From Leptospira noguchii serovar Panama str. CZ214 (GTDB lineage Bacteria; Spirochaetota; Leptospiria; Leptospirales; Leptospiraceae): DNA of 64,000 nucleotides. Positions 41,021 to 56,591 of the stretch are shown here, one piece after another. Below the pieces are notes generated by a model. That model searched no databases. It was not told the origin of the DNA and saw only the letters and a program-made list of their open reading frames with translations. How positions within the stretch are numbered: position 1 is the first letter of the stretch; every line of letters starts with the position of its first letter. Made by a program: the position numbers and the translations under genes. The stretch spans positions 276,001 through 340,000 of the forward strand of contig NZ_AKWY02000021.1 of NCBI RefSeq assembly GCF_000306255.2, written 5' to 3'.

Positions 41021-41410
41021 TTAATTACTCAAAGCCGTGGTAATCGTGGAAACCAACTCTCTTTCGTCCCAGGGTTTTTTCAGATAAGAACGGAGATTAA
41101 TTTCTTTTTTAAGAGCTTCGATAGAAGAATCATCCGCATGACCGGTAACGATCACCTTTTGGATGTCAGGATACTTGTGATGAACCTGTCTTAAAAATTC
41201 ATCTCCTTTAACGTTAGGCATCAACCAATCAGAGATGATAATTAAAATTCTAACGTCTTCATGAACCAATTCTTCGATAATCTGCCACGCCTCGCCTGCA
41301 TCAAGCGCGGTTTCATATCTATAACCTTCTCCAAAGTGACGTTTCACCTGAGACTTCATGCTCATTAGGATCAGAGCCTCATCATCTACAAAAAGAATTG
41401 CTTTATCCAA
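41021..41410 (-). CDS. Stand-alone response regulator (REC domain)
   Basis: A 129-residue single receiver domain. Acidic pocket FVDDEA (Asp9/Asp10), phosphoacceptor Asp61 in IIISDWLMPNVKGDEFL, conserved Thr in VIVTGHAD and Lys in SYLKKPWDERELV. The KPWD motif and the sequence of the following gene's REC domain are very similar, so these two are paralogues. No output domain, so it acts by protein contact or as a phosphate relay. A histidine kinase is not in the window. Confidence 0.92.
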   Translation of the reverse strand: MDKAILFVDDEALILMSMKSQVKRHFGEGYRYETALDAGEAWQIIEELVHEDVRILIIISDWLMPNVKGDEFLRQVHHKYPDIQKVIVTGHADDSSIEALKKEINLRSYLKKPWDERELVSTITTALSN

Positions 41411-41530
41411 TTGAAGTACTCACCCTCACCTAATTCATTCGACTCATCAAATCGTCAAAAATCGCAAAGCATTAGATTATTTAGAAAAAAAATAATAACA
41501 AGCGAATTTTAGAAAAAACATTTTCATCCT

Positions 41531-43240
<1,710 letters not shown>

Positions 43241-43420
43241 TCGATTTTCCTAAAACGGTAATTCGTTTAACGTTACTTTTACGATTCGTTCAAGCGAATC
43301 GTTTTTTAAGAACCTGACCTACCCGAGTTCTTCTATTGACAACCAAGTCTGTAATTCTCTACCATTCCATATAGGACGCCAATTATTTTTTTATATCTCC
43401 ATCAAATCCGGTAGGTTTTA

Positions 43421-45013
<1,593 letters not shown>

Positions 45014-45014
45014 T

Positions 45015-45197
45015 CTATAAATCATCTTCTGGCTGGAAAAGTTCTTGAATCGCGTCCCCTAACACACGATCGAAATTTTCGAACGACTGGAGTATTTCTT
45101 GTATTAAAATCTCTCCGTCTAAAAGATCTCCTAAATATTCCAGATCTTTTTCCTTATTATCTCCGTGAAACAACGAGTCTTTCATTTTTGTTACCAA
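45015..45197 (-). CDS. Small acidic protein of unknown function
   Basis: A 60-residue, strongly acidic, helical protein (FHGDNKEKDLEYLGDLLDGE, LIQEILQSFENFDRVLGDAI). The start is ATG 45197 or, four codons in, ATG 45185. It converges with the cyclase gene, stops almost touching. No family recognised. Composition and lack of frame-shadow pattern (it lies in otherwise non-coding sequence) favour a real gene. Confidence 0.5.
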   Translation of the reverse strand: MVTKMKDSLFHGDNKEKDLEYLGDLLDGEILIQEILQSFENFDRVLGDAIQELFQPEDDL

Positions 45198-45325
45198 GCT
45201 CTTTAACGAATACCCGGAATTAGAGGAAAAAAAAATTCGGAATATAACGAACGAAATTTTTTTTTCCGAAGTTTGTTATAAATTGATTCTTAAATCGATT
45301 TCCAAAATTTTTCCCATCCAAAAGT

Positions 45326-46438
45326 ATGGGAGTGATGATTCCATTTCGATCTATATTGAACTCGCTCAAAAGTTACGAAGCAGGAAAGCCGATCGAACTT
45401 GTGGTCCGAGAATTCGGAATTGATCCAAATCATATAATCAAATTAGGTTCAAACGAAAATCCATTTGGCTGTGCAAATTCCGTTATGGAAGTAATTCGAC
45501 AAGCGACTTCAAAGATGTCCTTTTATCCTGATGATTCTTATCTGGATTTAAAAACAGCACTCGCTTCCAAGTTTGATCTGACTTTGGATCGAATCATTCC
45601 GGGCAACGGAAGCGATCAGGTTTTAGATTTTGTATGCAGATGCGTTTTAGATCCAGGTGATTCCGTTCTGATCAATCGAATTACTTTTGCGATGTATAAA
45701 ATTTACGCCCTACAGTGTGGAGCTAAAATCCATTCTACAGACAGCGTTACTCACGATTTGAATGCATTCATAGATTTGGCAAAATTAATCCATCCTAAAA
45801 TTATTTTCTTATGTACTCCTTCTAATCCCGCTGGAGATGCCCTTTCTAAATCAGACGTTTATGAATTTTTAAATAAAATTTCTCCAAACACGTTAGTCGT
45901 AATTGACGCGGCTTATATGGAATTCGGAAGTAAAAAAAATCCGAATAAGTTTATTCCTGCTAAGGAGGTTACCGATCTTTTTCCGAACGTTTTTTATACG
46001 GGTACCTTTTCTAAAGCTTATGGATTGGGTGGAATGAGAATCGGATACGGGATTGGGAACCGGGAACTGATTTCCAATTTATATAAGATGCGTCCTCCTT
46101 TTAGTGTAACCAATCTTTCCGCCCTCGCCGCCACGGAAGCGCTTAAAAACGAGTCTCACGTAAAATTGTATCTGGAAAATAATTGGAATGAAATGAAACG
46201 ATATGAAAAATTCGCCTCAGAACAAAGTATAGAGTTTATCGATTCTTACGCAAACTTCATTACGTTTTTTGCAAGAAAGAGAGGTAAGTCTTCTTCCGAA
46301 ATTTCCAATTCCCTTTTAAAACAAGGGATCATTCTACGAGATTTAAAAAGTTACGACCTAAACGCGATTCGAATCACAATCGGCAGACCGGAGCAAAACG
46401 ATCTGGTTTTAAACGCTTTAGAAAAAGAATTTCGTTAA
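45326..46438 (+). CDS. hisC: Histidinol-phosphate aminotransferase
   Basis: PLP-dependent aminotransferase of histidine biosynthesis, 370 residues, fold type I. The PLP-Lys is in [19 protein letters not shown]; substrate/PLP motifs are [42 protein letters not shown] and [13 protein letters not shown]. The motif set distinguishes HisC from aspartate aminotransferase. The start is ATG 45326 or the in-frame ATG 45335; GGGAG lies between them, too close to serve the second. A role in aromatic amino acid transamination is also possible for HisC-like proteins. Confidence 0.93.
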   Translation: MGVMIPFRSILNSLKSYEAGKPIELVVREFGIDPNHIIKLGSNENPFGCANSVMEVIRQATSKMSFYPDDSYLDLKTALASKFDLTLDRIIPGNGSDQVLDFVCRCVLDPGDSVLINRITFAMYKIYALQCGAKIHSTDSVTHDLNAFIDLAKLIHPKIIFLCTPSNPAGDALSKSDVYEFLNKISPNTLVVIDAAYMEFGSKKNPNKFIPAKEVTDLFPNVFYTGTFSKAYGLGGMRIGYGIGNRELISNLYKMRPPFSVTNLSALAATEALKNESHVKLYLENNWNEMKRYEKFASEQSIEFIDSYANFITFFARKRGKSSSEISNSLLKQGIILRDLKSYDLNAIRITIGRPEQNDLVLNALEKEFR

Positions 46439-46656
46439 AAAAGTTTTACTATTTGAATGTAGAAAAATAGTACCAAAAATGAAAGATCTGTTACCAAGAC
46501 GCGGAATTTCTCAAAAATGTGAGAACTCTCACGTGACCTTCTACTCACAATTCTTAAATCGAATTATAATTCTCTCTTTAAAAAAAGATTCAGATTTTTA
46601 CCAAAAGGAACGAAACATTTATTAAACCTTGCCGGTCTTACGACCAAGGAGAAAAA

Positions 46657-46821
46657 ATGTTCAATTCTGAATACAAATATAAAAAAACAGAAGAGCCGAT
46701 CCAACACACAGCACCATACCACCAGAATTCGGACTTAAATCGGAATCCGATTGAATCCGAAAATTCAGAATCCAAAACTAAACAAATCAGAGTCGCTCTT
46801 CCGGAACTCTACGATAAATAA
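46657..46821 (+). CDS. 54-residue hydrophilic protein with strong RBS
   Basis: A short reading frame preceded by AAGGAG at 46646-46651, six nt from the ATG, an excellent ribosome site. The product is hydrophilic and Asn/Ser/Glu-rich (EYKYKKTEEPIQHTAPYHQN, SKTKQIRVALPELYDK). It ends abutting the convergent rarA gene. No family recognised; possible disordered regulator or small conserved leptospiral protein. An AAAATGTGAGAACTCTCACG hairpin (46513-46532) lies upstream. Confidence 0.6.
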   Translation: MFNSEYKYKKTEEPIQHTAPYHQNSDLNRNPIESENSESKTKQIRVALPELYDK

Positions 46822-48093
46822 TTAATTTCCTTTTTTCCAGGGAGTTTTTTCCCAAACCTTGTCCAGATATTCTTTCAGTTTTAATTCCACCCCGTTCCCA
46901 GTTGGAAAATAAAACTTAGGTGGATTTTCAGAAAATTCATCCGGAAAATAATTTTGTTCCTTAAATCCACCAAAATCGTGTGGATATATATAACCTTTTG
47001 AAGCTCCTTCTTTTTTATGAAGAAAGGTAGGAGCGTTTCGGAGCCGATTCGGAATTTTGATTTCCGTTCCGTGTTCTCGAACAAAAGCCAAGGCCGCTCC
47101 AATTCCTTTATAACTCGCATTCGATTTTGGACAAGAAGCTAAAAAAGTAGTTACGTGCGCAAGGATCAATCTTCCCTCTGGCATTCCAATTGCATCTAAC
47201 GCGTGTAAACCGGAAACAGCAAGAGGTAATCCATTTACAGAGGCGTTTCCTACGTCTTCACTTGCGAGAATAATCAGTCTTCTCATAATAAAAAGAGGAT
47301 CTTCCCCTCCTTCAAGTAAAACTGCTAAATAATACAACGCAGCATCCGGATCACTTCCCCGCACCGATTTTATAAACGCAGAGATCACGTCGTAATGAGA
47401 TTCTCCACTTTTATCGTATTCGATTACACGACTTTCCAAATATTCTTCCACATCCGATTTGGAAATCGTATGGTTTTCGGGAAAACTAAAACTCAAACCT
47501 TCTAAGTTAGAAAGTAGTTTTCTTCCGTCTCCTCCCGAAAAACGAATCAGAGTTTCCTTTGCATCTTGATTTAGATTTATAGAATATTCTATATTTTGAA
47601 TTCCTCTTTCTAAAAGGGAAGACTGCTCCTCTAAACTGAGAGGTTCTATTTTAAGAATCTGACACCTGGACAATAAAGGCCTTGTAATTCGAAACGCAGG
47701 ATTTTCGGTTGTGGCACCGATCAATATCAAATGTCCAGTTTCTACTCCTTTTAAAAGGCTATCTTGTTGAGACGCACTAAAACGATGGATCTCGTCCAAA
47801 AAAAGAAGGATGGTTCCTTCTCGTTCAGCTCTTTCCAATAATTTTTTGATCTCGGCCACTCCAATAGAAACCGCGTTGTATTCCACAAAAGGAAGATTCC
47901 ATTTTCTACATAGAATTCCGGATAACGTGGATTTTCCAGTTCCAGGCGGTCCATATAAGATGATAGAAACCGGAGATCGATAATTGACGAGTTGTTTTGT
48001 TGCTCTAGACTGTCCGATCACTTCTTCAAAACTGGAAGGACGTATTTTATGAGCGAGAGGTGGAATCGGTTTTTTGGTGAATAGATCGCTCAC
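46822..48093 (-). CDS. rarA: Replication-associated recombination protein A (RarA/MgsA)
   Basis: A 423-residue AAA+ ATPase of the RarA/WRNIP1 (MgsA) family acting at stalled replication forks. Walker [11 protein letters not shown] (residues about 48-57), Walker [11 protein letters not shown], sensor-1 [11 protein letters not shown] and the arginine finger region [16 protein letters not shown] are complete. The C-terminal MgsA helical tetramerisation domain is present ([60 protein letters not shown]). Start ATG 48093 overlaps the upstream small Cys-rich gene by 4 nt, indicating an operon. Confidence 0.95.
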   Translation of the reverse strand: MSDLFTKKPIPPLAHKIRPSSFEEVIGQSRATKQLVNYRSPVSIILYGPPGTGKSTLSGILCRKWNLPFVEYNAVSIGVAEIKKLLERAEREGTILLFLDEIHRFSASQQDSLLKGVETGHLILIGATTENPAFRITRPLLSRCQILKIEPLSLEEQSSLLERGIQNIEYSINLNQDAKETLIRFSGGDGRKLLSNLEGLSFSFPENHTISKSDVEEYLESRVIEYDKSGESHYDVISAFIKSVRGSDPDAALYYLAVLLEGGEDPLFIMRRLIILASEDVGNASVNGLPLAVSGLHALDAIGMPEGRLILAHVTTFLASCPKSNASYKGIGAALAFVREHGTEIKIPNRLRNAPTFLHKKEGASKGYIYPHDFGGFKEQNYFPDEFSENPPKFYFPTGNGVELKLKEYLDKVWEKTPWKKGN

Positions 48094-48317
48094 AAATGTT
48101 CCAGTTCATTTTTGATTTTACGAAAACAGGTTCGTATGGTTGCGTTACATACATCACAAGCGCTATGGCAACAGACTAAAGATTGTTCTCTGATATTTCC
48201 CTGTAATATGTTTTCGATCAATGCATGGATACGAATTGGAAGATCGAATAAATCCAAATTTTCTCTTATGATTTCTTCTTTTGTTTTTGGAAATAGATTG
48301 GGTTGATTGGTTTCCAA
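48090..48317 (-). CDS. Small Cys-rich protein coupled to rarA
   Basis: A 75-residue protein ending in [20 protein letters not shown] cysteines (about residues 48-65), followed by a basic helix. The spacing of Cys residues could hold a metal, but no known zinc-finger is matched. The first usable start is TTG 48317. It overlaps rarA by 4 nt (translational coupling). The IS element sits 74 bp upstream, so the original promoter may have been altered. Confidence 0.6.
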   Translation of the reverse strand: METNQPNLFPKTKEEIIRENLDLFDLPIRIHALIENILQGNIREQSLVCCHSACDVCNATIRTCFRKIKNELEHL

Positions 48318-48408
48318 TTGAGATCTGCCTTTGAGTACAGAATATTCTTTTCTTTTGTTTACGAAAACTCAATTTTTTTGATCTCGAACCTAAGAGCCGG
48401 TCTCAAAA

Positions 48409-48783
48409 CTACCTATCAAAAAAGTTAAAAGCAATGATAGAGCTTGCGAGATAAAGAGATGCAAGATAATTTTCAGATTTTCTTTCCCAACGAATTAGGA
48501 TAGCCCTGAATCGATTGTGCCAACTGTTAGTTCTTTCAACGACCCAACGTCTAGGTTTTCCTTTATATTTACCGATGAGAGGCTTTTCACCTTTTTTCCG
48601 AATATGAGATTGAATGTTTCTTCTTTTGATTAAAACTTCTATATCTTTGAAATCATAACCTTTATCTAAACAAATATGTTTTGGCTTCTTTCTTCTTTTT
48701 CCGGAAAATATTAGGATTGAATTCAACGTATCTTTTACACCGTGTTTGTCATGAACGTTAGCTCCAGTCAACGTAATTGCCAA
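48409..48783 (-). CDS. IS5-family transposase, C-terminal frame (orfB)
   Basis: Second frame of the IS5 transposase; the reading frame continues upstream to about 48870, where it is reached by -1 slippage on AAAGGGGG in orfA (GGG AGC TTA ACT GGG reads LTGKNPTDRAKLGV, then LTDGNGIPLAITLTGANVHD). DDE chemistry: catalytic Asp in LDKGYDFKDIEVL region and Glu in RWVVERTNSWHNRFRAILIR. The ISs continue YLASLYLASSIIAFNF at the C-terminus. It is not translated alone from its internal ATG in the usual model for IS427-type elements. Confidence 0.9.
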   Translation of the reverse strand: MAITLTGANVHDKHGVKDTLNSILIFSGKRRKKPKHICLDKGYDFKDIEVLIKRRNIQSHIRKKGEKPLIGKYKGKPRRWVVERTNSWHNRFRAILIRWERKSENYLASLYLASSIIAFNFFDR

Positions 48784-48857
48784 AGGAATTCCATTTCCAT
48801 CTGTAAGAATATGTCGTTTAACCCCTAATTTGGCACGGTCTGTAGGGTTTTTCCCAG

Positions 48858-49205
48858 TTAAGCTCCCCCTTTGGGAGCTTTAACCATTGCCGAATCCATC
48901 GAAGCCCAGTCCCATGCTATTTGATTCTTTACATCATAATATTTTAAAATAGATTTATAAATCTTTTTGAATACTCCTGCTCGTTCCCATTCTTGAAATC
49001 TTCTGTGACAAGTTTGGCCTGATCCAAACTCATTCGGAATGGCACGCCACTGACAGCCTGTTTTCATTCGATAGATGATACCTGACATTACTACTCGTGT
49101 TGGTACTCGATTGCGACCTCCTTTCAGATTTACCTTTTCTTTCGGGATTAATGGGGCTATTTGTTTCCAAAGTGCATCCGGTATCTCTGAATAATATTTG
49201 TCCAT
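48858..49205 (-). CDS. IS5-family transposase, N-terminal frame (orfA)
   Basis: First frame of the IS5 transposase, 115 residues, starting at ATG 49205. The DUF4096-type N-terminus (YYSEIPDALWKQIAPLIPKE) and helix-turn-helix-like DNA-binding part (YRMKTGCQWRAIPNEFGSGQ) are followed by the catalytic Asp in WDWASMDSAMVKAPKGG. It stops just after the slippery tract. Fusion with orfB by -1 frameshift gives the active transposase. Confidence 0.92.
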   Translation of the reverse strand: MDKYYSEIPDALWKQIAPLIPKEKVNLKGGRNRVPTRVVMSGIIYRMKTGCQWRAIPNEFGSGQTCHRRFQEWERAGVFKKIYKSILKYYDVKNQIAWDWASMDSAMVKAPKGGA

Positions 49206-49388
49206 TTCACATTGATATTATTACCCTTTCTCTCTACAAACAGTTTTGAGACCGGCTCTAAGTTTAAACTTTTGATTTTTGTAAAGGATCATTACTTCAG
49301 AAAAAGTATCTCTAACAAAATAGAGAGTATGATTGAAACAATATGTAGATGACAAAAAAGAAAAGATTTTTTAAATGACCCGAGAATT

Positions 49389-49826
49389 ATGAAAACAATG
49401 AACTTACAAAAAATAGGAATTTTAATCCTTCTTTGTTTTTTGAACCAACTACAAGCTAAAGAGAAAGGTCACTATCACAATCTAACCAAAGCTCTTCAAA
49501 ATCCAATGGATGTCCGGACTTTAGACTTAAGAGATAATCAACTCACAAACTTTCCTAAAGAAATCGGGAATTTAAAAGAGCTACGAGAATTATATTTAAG
49601 CGACAATCAACTCAAAACTATTCCAAAGGAAATTGGAAATTTACAAAAACTACAAGCACTATATTTAAAAAACAACAAACTCATAACTCTTCCGAATGAA
49701 ATTGGAAAATTGCAAAAGCTACACACATTAAATTCATATGATATACCGGCCTTGAAGTCTCAAGAAAAAAAAATTCAGAAATTAATTCCCAAAGCGAGTA
49801 TTGACTTTATCGACATAAAAAGATAA
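49389..49826 (+). CDS. Short leucine-rich-repeat exported protein
   Basis: A 145-residue protein with a signal peptide (IGILILLCFLNQLQAKEKG) and three 23-residue leptospiral LRRs: LDLRDNQLTNFPKEIGNLKE, LYLSDNQLKTIPKEIGNLQK and LYLKNNKLITLPNEIGKLQK. After the third repeat a non-LRR tail (TLNSYDIPALKSQEKKIQKL, IPKASIDFIDIKR) ends the protein. Leptospiral LRR proteins are usually longer with many repeats, and their roles in host interaction or adhesion are suspected in the family; this is a short form, probably contracted. It lies 130 bp after the insertion sequence. Confidence 0.85.
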   Translation: MKTMNLQKIGILILLCFLNQLQAKEKGHYHNLTKALQNPMDVRTLDLRDNQLTNFPKEIGNLKELRELYLSDNQLKTIPKEIGNLQKLQALYLKNNKLITLPNEIGKLQKLHTLNSYDIPALKSQEKKIQKLIPKASIDFIDIKR

Positions 49827-49938
49827 TAACCTAACAAATTACATCTACTATTTTATAAATGTGTTTGATTACTAACGACCTGATCGTGAGGGGACGAACT
49901 CTCGCGTATTCTTTAAAATTTAGAATATTATGAAAAAT

Positions 49939-50559
49939 TTATATTCCACCGCCTACCCATCCGAATTGAATCAGATAATAAAATACGATAAAACGCGGAA
50001 TTCTAAACAGACATCCTTTAAAAAATAGAGAATATTTCATTTTCATCGTCCCAGCCGCAAGTGATACCCAAGAATAAGGAAGAGGAGTCAAAGCAGCCAA
50101 AACAACCGCCCAAAATCCGTATCGATGTAGATAGTGTTCCAACTTTTGTTCGTGTCTTTTTACGAAAGTAGAAATTCGTTCCATCTTCGGCAAAAGAATC
50201 CTTCCCGTTAGATAAGAAACGGTTCCTCCGATCAAACTTCCAACCGAAGCCGAAACGATCACAAGTATTGAATTGAGTTTTCCGGCCACAGCGAGCATTA
50301 GAAATACGTCTGGGGGTATAAACACGTGTAGGGAATCCGCGAGCATAATTCCCACTCCTACCCCAAACACTCCCGTAATTTCTATAAACTTCTGGGACAC
50401 AACGAGCACCGGTTCCGGAAACACTCTTGCAAGAAAAACGACTCCTAATACGAGAATCACAATTCCGACTAACGTTTGTCGAAATAATTTTCTAACAACT
50501 CTGTCCGGTTCTTTTCCGGTAACTTTTTCATTTTCTGTGGAACATTCTTTCGAGGTCAT
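49939..50559 (-). CDS. VTT/SNARE-associated (DedA/YqaA-like) membrane protein
   Basis: A 206-residue polytopic inner-membrane protein of the VTT (DedA/YqaA/TVP38) family. Four to five helices: [80 protein letters not shown]. The signature [20 protein letters not shown] and [18 protein letters not shown] is that of YqaA-type proteins. Family members are implicated in lipid (undecaprenyl phosphate) flipping. It overlaps the end of mutL by about 30 bp, downstream on the same strand. Confidence 0.85.
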   Translation of the reverse strand: MTSKECSTENEKVTGKEPDRVVRKLFRQTLVGIVILVLGVVFLARVFPEPVLVVSQKFIEITGVFGVGVGIMLADSLHVFIPPDVFLMLAVAGKLNSILVIVSASVGSLIGGTVSYLTGRILLPKMERISTFVKRHEQKLEHYLHRYGFWAVVLAALTPLPYSWVSLAAGTMKMKYSLFFKGCLFRIPRFIVFYYLIQFGWVGGGI

Positions 50560-52318
50560 CTCTGCTCAACTTTACTAGGGTAGGTCTTCCGTGTGGACAA
50601 CGGGATGGATTTTCGCAATAACTCAATCTGTTTAAAATTTCTGCCAGGATAGGATCGGAAAGTTGATCCCCTTTTTTAATCGCAGATCTACAGGCCACAC
50701 ATTTGGCCATAAGATCGTATAACTCCGGTTCGCCGGTTTCTTTTCCTTCGGTTCTATTTAAAAAATCGAGTACAATTTCTTTTTCTTGCCCTGGTTCCAT
50801 GTAGGCAGGAATTTCCCTTAAAACGACGCTGTCTTGTCCTAAAGGATCTAAGAATATTCCAACTTCCTCATATTCCTTTTTTCGATTTAGGATGTCTTCT
50901 TGTTCCTGTTTAGATACGTCGATTCGAATTGGAGTCAATAACGGTTGAATTCCGTAATTTTTCTTTTCGAGTTTTCTTAAAACTTCTTCGTATCGTATCC
51001 TTTCGTGTGCGGTATGTTGGTCTATAATATAAAATCCGTCCTCGGCTTCTGCAAGTATAAACGTTTCAAACAAAACTCCGAAATGTTTTTTAGGTACAAA
51101 GGAAGAATGTTTGACCCTCTCATCCGTCAATTCGGACAAAGAAGCTCCCGGCCCCATTCGATCCAACTCAAATCCTTCTTGTTTAGAAACTCCGGAAAAA
51201 AGTTCACGACTGAGCAACGGACTTTTTCCCGAGTAAGAAGGGGAACGAGTTTGATAAAGAGAATTTGTAGAATGAGTTTCAGGGACTGGTTTTAAAAGTC
51301 GTTTTTTCAATTCTAAAAAACTAACAGGAGTACTGGATCTAAGTTCTTTTTGGATCAGTGTAAGAAAGAACCCGTTAAATCCATCTTCATCTAAAAAGCG
51401 GATTTCTTTTTTTGCAGGGTGTACATTTACATCTACTCTGGACGGATCAATTTCAAAAAATAAAAAACAATAAGGATGTCCGTTTGGAGGTAATAACTCA
51501 TCATAAGCTTTTTTTAATAGAACGGAGCTATATTTGATTTCGATCGGTCTTCCATTGATAAATATAAATTGCCCAGTTCGATTGGATTTATAAAAGTCCG
51601 GATCACTGATATAACCTGTGGCCCTAATTCCTCCGCGTTCTAAATTTACTTCTAAGAGATGATCTCTAAAATTTTCACCGAATAAATCGATGATCCTTTC
51701 TTTTTTATTTTCTCTCGTCGGAAGAACAAATACTTCTTTTCCATCTTGAAAAAGTCGGAAACGAACGTCTTCTCTTGCAAGCGCTTGGGTAATTACTCGG
51801 TCTCTGATTTTTTTATCTTCGGAACGAATGGATTTTAAAAATTTTCTTCGAACGGGAGTATTAAAGAATAATTCTTCTACAAGTATTTTAGTTCCGATAA
51901 ATCCAGGGATCTCTTCTTTTTCTGAAATTTTTCCCGCAACGGAGCGAATTTTCCAGGCCGTCTTCTGTTCTTTTGTGCCGCTCTCTAACGTTAGTCGGGA
52001 TACCGAAGCGATAGAAGCCAAGGCTTCTCCTCTAAATCCATAACTCAATACACTTTCTAAATCTTTATAGTCTTGAATTTTACTCGTAGCGTGTCTTTTT
52101 AAAGCGGGTTCTAAATCTTCCGGTTCTATTCCGGTTCCATTATCGACGATTCTTAATAAAGAAAGTCCTCCGTCTTTGGACTCTACATCTACTTGGGTGG
52201 CGCCTGCATCCATAGAATTTTCCATCAGCTCTTTGACTACGGAGTGCGCGGATTCTATAACTTCCCCAGCCGCAATCTGATTGATTAGTTCCGGACTTAG
52301 TTCCTGAATTTTTCCCAT
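50528..52318 (-). CDS. mutL: DNA mismatch repair protein MutL
   Basis: Mismatch-repair coordinator with an N-terminal GHKL ATPase ([45 protein letters not shown]) and a C-terminal dimerisation domain. The C-terminal region keeps [25 protein letters not shown] and CPHGRPT, the metal-binding motifs of nicking-type MutL, expected where MutH is absent. Start set at ATG 52318 ([20 protein letters not shown]), matching the family's N-terminus; the longer opening at 52357 adds 13 residues. About 596 residues. It overlaps the VTT-family gene downstream. Confidence 0.96.
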   Translation of the reverse strand: MGKIQELSPELINQIAAGEVIESAHSVVKELMENSMDAGATQVDVESKDGGLSLLRIVDNGTGIEPEDLEPALKRHATSKIQDYKDLESVLSYGFRGEALASIASVSRLTLESGTKEQKTAWKIRSVAGKISEKEEIPGFIGTKILVEELFFNTPVRRKFLKSIRSEDKKIRDRVITQALAREDVRFRLFQDGKEVFVLPTRENKKERIIDLFGENFRDHLLEVNLERGGIRATGYISDPDFYKSNRTGQFIFINGRPIEIKYSSVLLKKAYDELLPPNGHPYCFLFFEIDPSRVDVNVHPAKKEIRFLDEDGFNGFFLTLIQKELRSSTPVSFLELKKRLLKPVPETHSTNSLYQTRSPSYSGKSPLLSRELFSGVSKQEGFELDRMGPGASLSELTDERVKHSSFVPKKHFGVLFETFILAEAEDGFYIIDQHTAHERIRYEEVLRKLEKKNYGIQPLLTPIRIDVSKQEQEDILNRKKEYEEVGIFLDPLGQDSVVLREIPAYMEPGQEKEIVLDFLNRTEGKETGEPELYDLMAKCVACRSAIKKGDQLSDPILAEILNRLSYCENPSRCPHGRPTLVKLSRDDLERMFHRK

Positions 52319-52530
52319 AGATGTTTCCAGTGTCGGAACTATTCTTAAACCTGTCAAGAACGGGATCTATCAATTTTATTAAAATAGAATTGTTTCAACT
52401 TGATCAATCAGTGACAGATTCAAAACAAAACTTTAAAAAAGTTTGTTCGATTTTGGAAGAATTTTAGTTTTTATTCGAGGGAAACTCTATAAAATAAATC
52501 TTTTATTGAACGCAGTCAAAAGAGCTATAT

Positions 52531-53523
52531 TTATGGCGCTGGAACCCATTCTGATTTATTAAAATACTTATCTTCCATTTCTCGAAGAATTCCAGACCGA
52601 CTCAACTCTTGTAAAAAGAATTCAAAATTTCTAATAAACAAAATATCACCTTGAGGAAAAGCCGCGCTAATATCCTCTCTTTGTACTGGTTCCAAAAGTG
52701 GCCTAAAATTAGAAGCGATCGATTTATCCTTAAGAAGAATACCTTTGATATAAAATGAATCCGCGACTAAACAATTTGCAGTTCCGTTTTTGACCGCTTC
52801 CCAAGCAGAAGATGTATCTACATAGGTAAAAATTCGATTGTTTTTGAACTTCTTTAAAAGATACTCGTGGCGATTGGAAAAAGATCGAACTGCAAAAGTA
52901 ACTCCGCTCAAATCGGATAAATCCAGAAGACTTCTAAAACTTTGAGTCGTGATAATATTTCCTTCCGGAGGCGGAGGCAAGGCGGATTTTCGAATCAAAG
53001 CAGCAGGAGTTGCCACCAAATAAGCCGAACTAAATTTTAGTTTTTTAGATCTTTCTAAATTACTGGAAATTCCGGATAACGCAATATCCGCTTCTTTATT
53101 TTTAATCGCTTCTGCAAATTCGTTAAATTCCGGATAAGAAACGAACTTATACTTTACTCCTAAATAATCCGCGTAGGCTTTTCCTAATTCGTAATCAAAC
53201 CCAGGATACCCTTCCTTTGAGTTTGAGATATAAAAAGGTTCATAAGAAGAATCTCCTGCAACTTTTAATTCCCCTTTTTCTAAAATTTCTTTGAGTCTAG
53301 AGGAATTATAATATTTGAATGTATCTTCTTCCGCTTGTAAGCAAAAATATCCGTATAAAATACAAAACGAGCCGATCAGAACAAATTTTTTCCAAAAACC
53401 AATTTGAAAACAATTTAAGATATCGAATGATAAATAAAACTGACTAGATAGATTCTTTTTAAAAGTATATTGATCAAAAAAACGCATATTCTTTTCAATG
53501 AGAAACAAATGTATCCAATTCAT
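52531..53523 (-). CDS. Extracellular solute-binding protein, family 3
   Basis: A 330-residue periplasmic binding protein of the SBP family 3 (amino-acid type). The start ATG 53523 has a strong AGGAGG site 7 nt upstream, but the first 45 residues are a basic, aromatic stretch before the signal-like FVLIGSFCILYGYFCLQAEE. The mature fold begins LKVAGDSSYEPFYISN and includes GYPGFDYELGKAYADYLGVK, EADIALSGISSNLERSKKL, FRSLLDLSDLSGVTFAVRSF and the C-terminal FFLQELSRSGILREMEDKYF. No permease or ATPase neighbour is present, so it may be an orphan sensor-type binding protein rather than an ABC transporter subunit. Confidence 0.86.
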   Translation of the reverse strand: MNWIHLFLIEKNMRFFDQYTFKKNLSSQFYLSFDILNCFQIGFWKKFVLIGSFCILYGYFCLQAEEDTFKYYNSSRLKEILEKGELKVAGDSSYEPFYISNSKEGYPGFDYELGKAYADYLGVKYKFVSYPEFNEFAEAIKNKEADIALSGISSNLERSKKLKFSSAYLVATPAALIRKSALPPPPEGNIITTQSFRSLLDLSDLSGVTFAVRSFSNRHEYLLKKFKNNRIFTYVDTSSAWEAVKNGTANCLVADSFYIKGILLKDKSIASNFRPLLEPVQREDISAAFPQGDILFIRNFEFFLQELSRSGILREMEDKYFNKSEWVPAP

Positions 53524-53924
53524 TTCGATTCCTCCTGTTTGTTGGTTTTCTCTTTTTACTCAGAACTACAAAATAAAGTAATCAGTATTTTGCGTTAAAA
53601 CAGGGCTTTGCAATAAAAATTCACGATACTCAATTTGATAGAGATCACTGGAATTTTTTTCAAACTCAACAAAATAAACATTTTATATTCACACAATAGA
53701 TTCTCTTTCCAATATTAAATTTGAAAAGTATTTTTGGATTTTGATTTTTAAATTCTAGATGACTTCGCCGTTTTAAGACGACAACAATACTATAAATTTA
53801 CTATAAAAGACCAATCATTAAAAATCTGCTCCGATGTTAGGACAGAGAATTCTAAGTTCTTTATCGAAAAAATTCAAAAATAAATACAATTCATATGTCT
53901 TCATATAAAATACATAATTTGTTC
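53524..53924. other. Intergenic, nothing recognised
   Basis: 400 bp of AT-rich DNA between the solute-binding protein promoter and the end of the acetoacetyl-CoA synthetase gene. No repeats or reading frames I can support. Confidence 0.4.
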
Positions 53925-55907
<1,983 letters not shown>

Positions 55908-55960
55908 GTAAAACTCGATTTCGTTTTTTTAGCTCACTATATCATTTTTTTAGAAAGTTA

Positions 55961-55991
<31 letters not shown>

Positions 55992-56040
55992 CCGCTCCGT
56001 TTATGTTTTGAAAAAACAGATCTGAAAAAGAGAAATTCAA

Positions 56041-56445
56041 TTGGACTCATTTGAACATATTCATTTTGCCGAAACCATTTTGATCGTATCGGGAATCATT
56101 TATACTCTACACGGTTTGATCCATCAATTGATCGTAGGAGCCGCCGTAGGTTTTTTTCAATATCCGGAAGAAAGACAATCCAGATTGATCCTAATGATGT
56201 GGATCACTTCAGGAGCGTTTATGAGTTTTTTAGGAATCCTTCCCGCAATTTTAATTTTATTTTTTGGACCACAACCACCGGTCATAACAACCTTGATCGT
56301 GGAAACGGTCGCGGTCGGATTTTTATCGCTTCATATATTTCTTTCCGGATATAAAACCCATACACAACCCATCAAGATCGGTTTCTTTTTAAGTTTAGGT
56401 TATACGATCGTTTTAAGCGCTTATCTTTTACATTTTTGGATCTAA
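56041..56445 (+). CDS. Small four-helix membrane protein
   Basis: A 134-residue integral membrane protein with four hydrophobic helices (ETILIVSGIIYTLHGLIHQL, LILMMWITSGAFMSFLGILP, TTLIVETVAVGFLSLHIFLS, IGFFLSLGYTIVLSAYLLHF). Start is TTG 56041 following AAAAAGAGAAATT; a weak site, so the start is uncertain. No known family. Function unknown; the intramembrane His pairs (GLIHQL, SLHIFL) might bind a metal or haem, but this is speculative. Confidence 0.65.
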   Translation: MDSFEHIHFAETILIVSGIIYTLHGLIHQLIVGAAVGFFQYPEERQSRLILMMWITSGAFMSFLGILPAILILFFGPQPPVITTLIVETVAVGFLSLHIFLSGYKTHTQPIKIGFFLSLGYTIVLSAYLLHFWI

Positions 56446-56564
56446 AAATTCAATTCAATTTTCTTTTAAAGTATTATGGGTGCTCCTGCACCAAAGATAA
56501 AATTCATCAAACAAAAAATTAAAAAGACGCAGGCCGGGCTTGTTACACGAAAAAGGTCTTCGGC

Positions 56565-56591
56565 ATAACTTTTTCTTACGGAAAAAGTTAT
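56565..56591. repeat. Perfect 11-bp hairpin
   Basis: ATAACTTTTTC and GAAAAAGTTAT flank a 5-nt loop TTACG. Not preceded by a nearby stop (118 bp from the membrane protein) and not followed by a T-run, so its role is unclear. Confidence 0.6.

Larger units (their letters stand above)
48394..49258 (-). mobile_element. Intact IS5-family (IS427-like) insertion sequence
   Basis: 865-bp element with perfect 17-bp terminal inverted repeats GAGCCGGTCTCAAAACT (48394-48410 and inverted 49242-49258), flanked by direct TAA repeats (48391-48393 and 49259-49261), a 3-bp target duplication. Two overlapping minus-strand frames encode the transposase, joined by a -1 frameshift at an AAAGGGGG tract (minus strand, near 48865-48873). 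Everything is intact, so the insertion is probably recent. It resembles leptospiral IS5-type elements (ISLin1-like); exact name not asserted. Confidence 0.9.
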
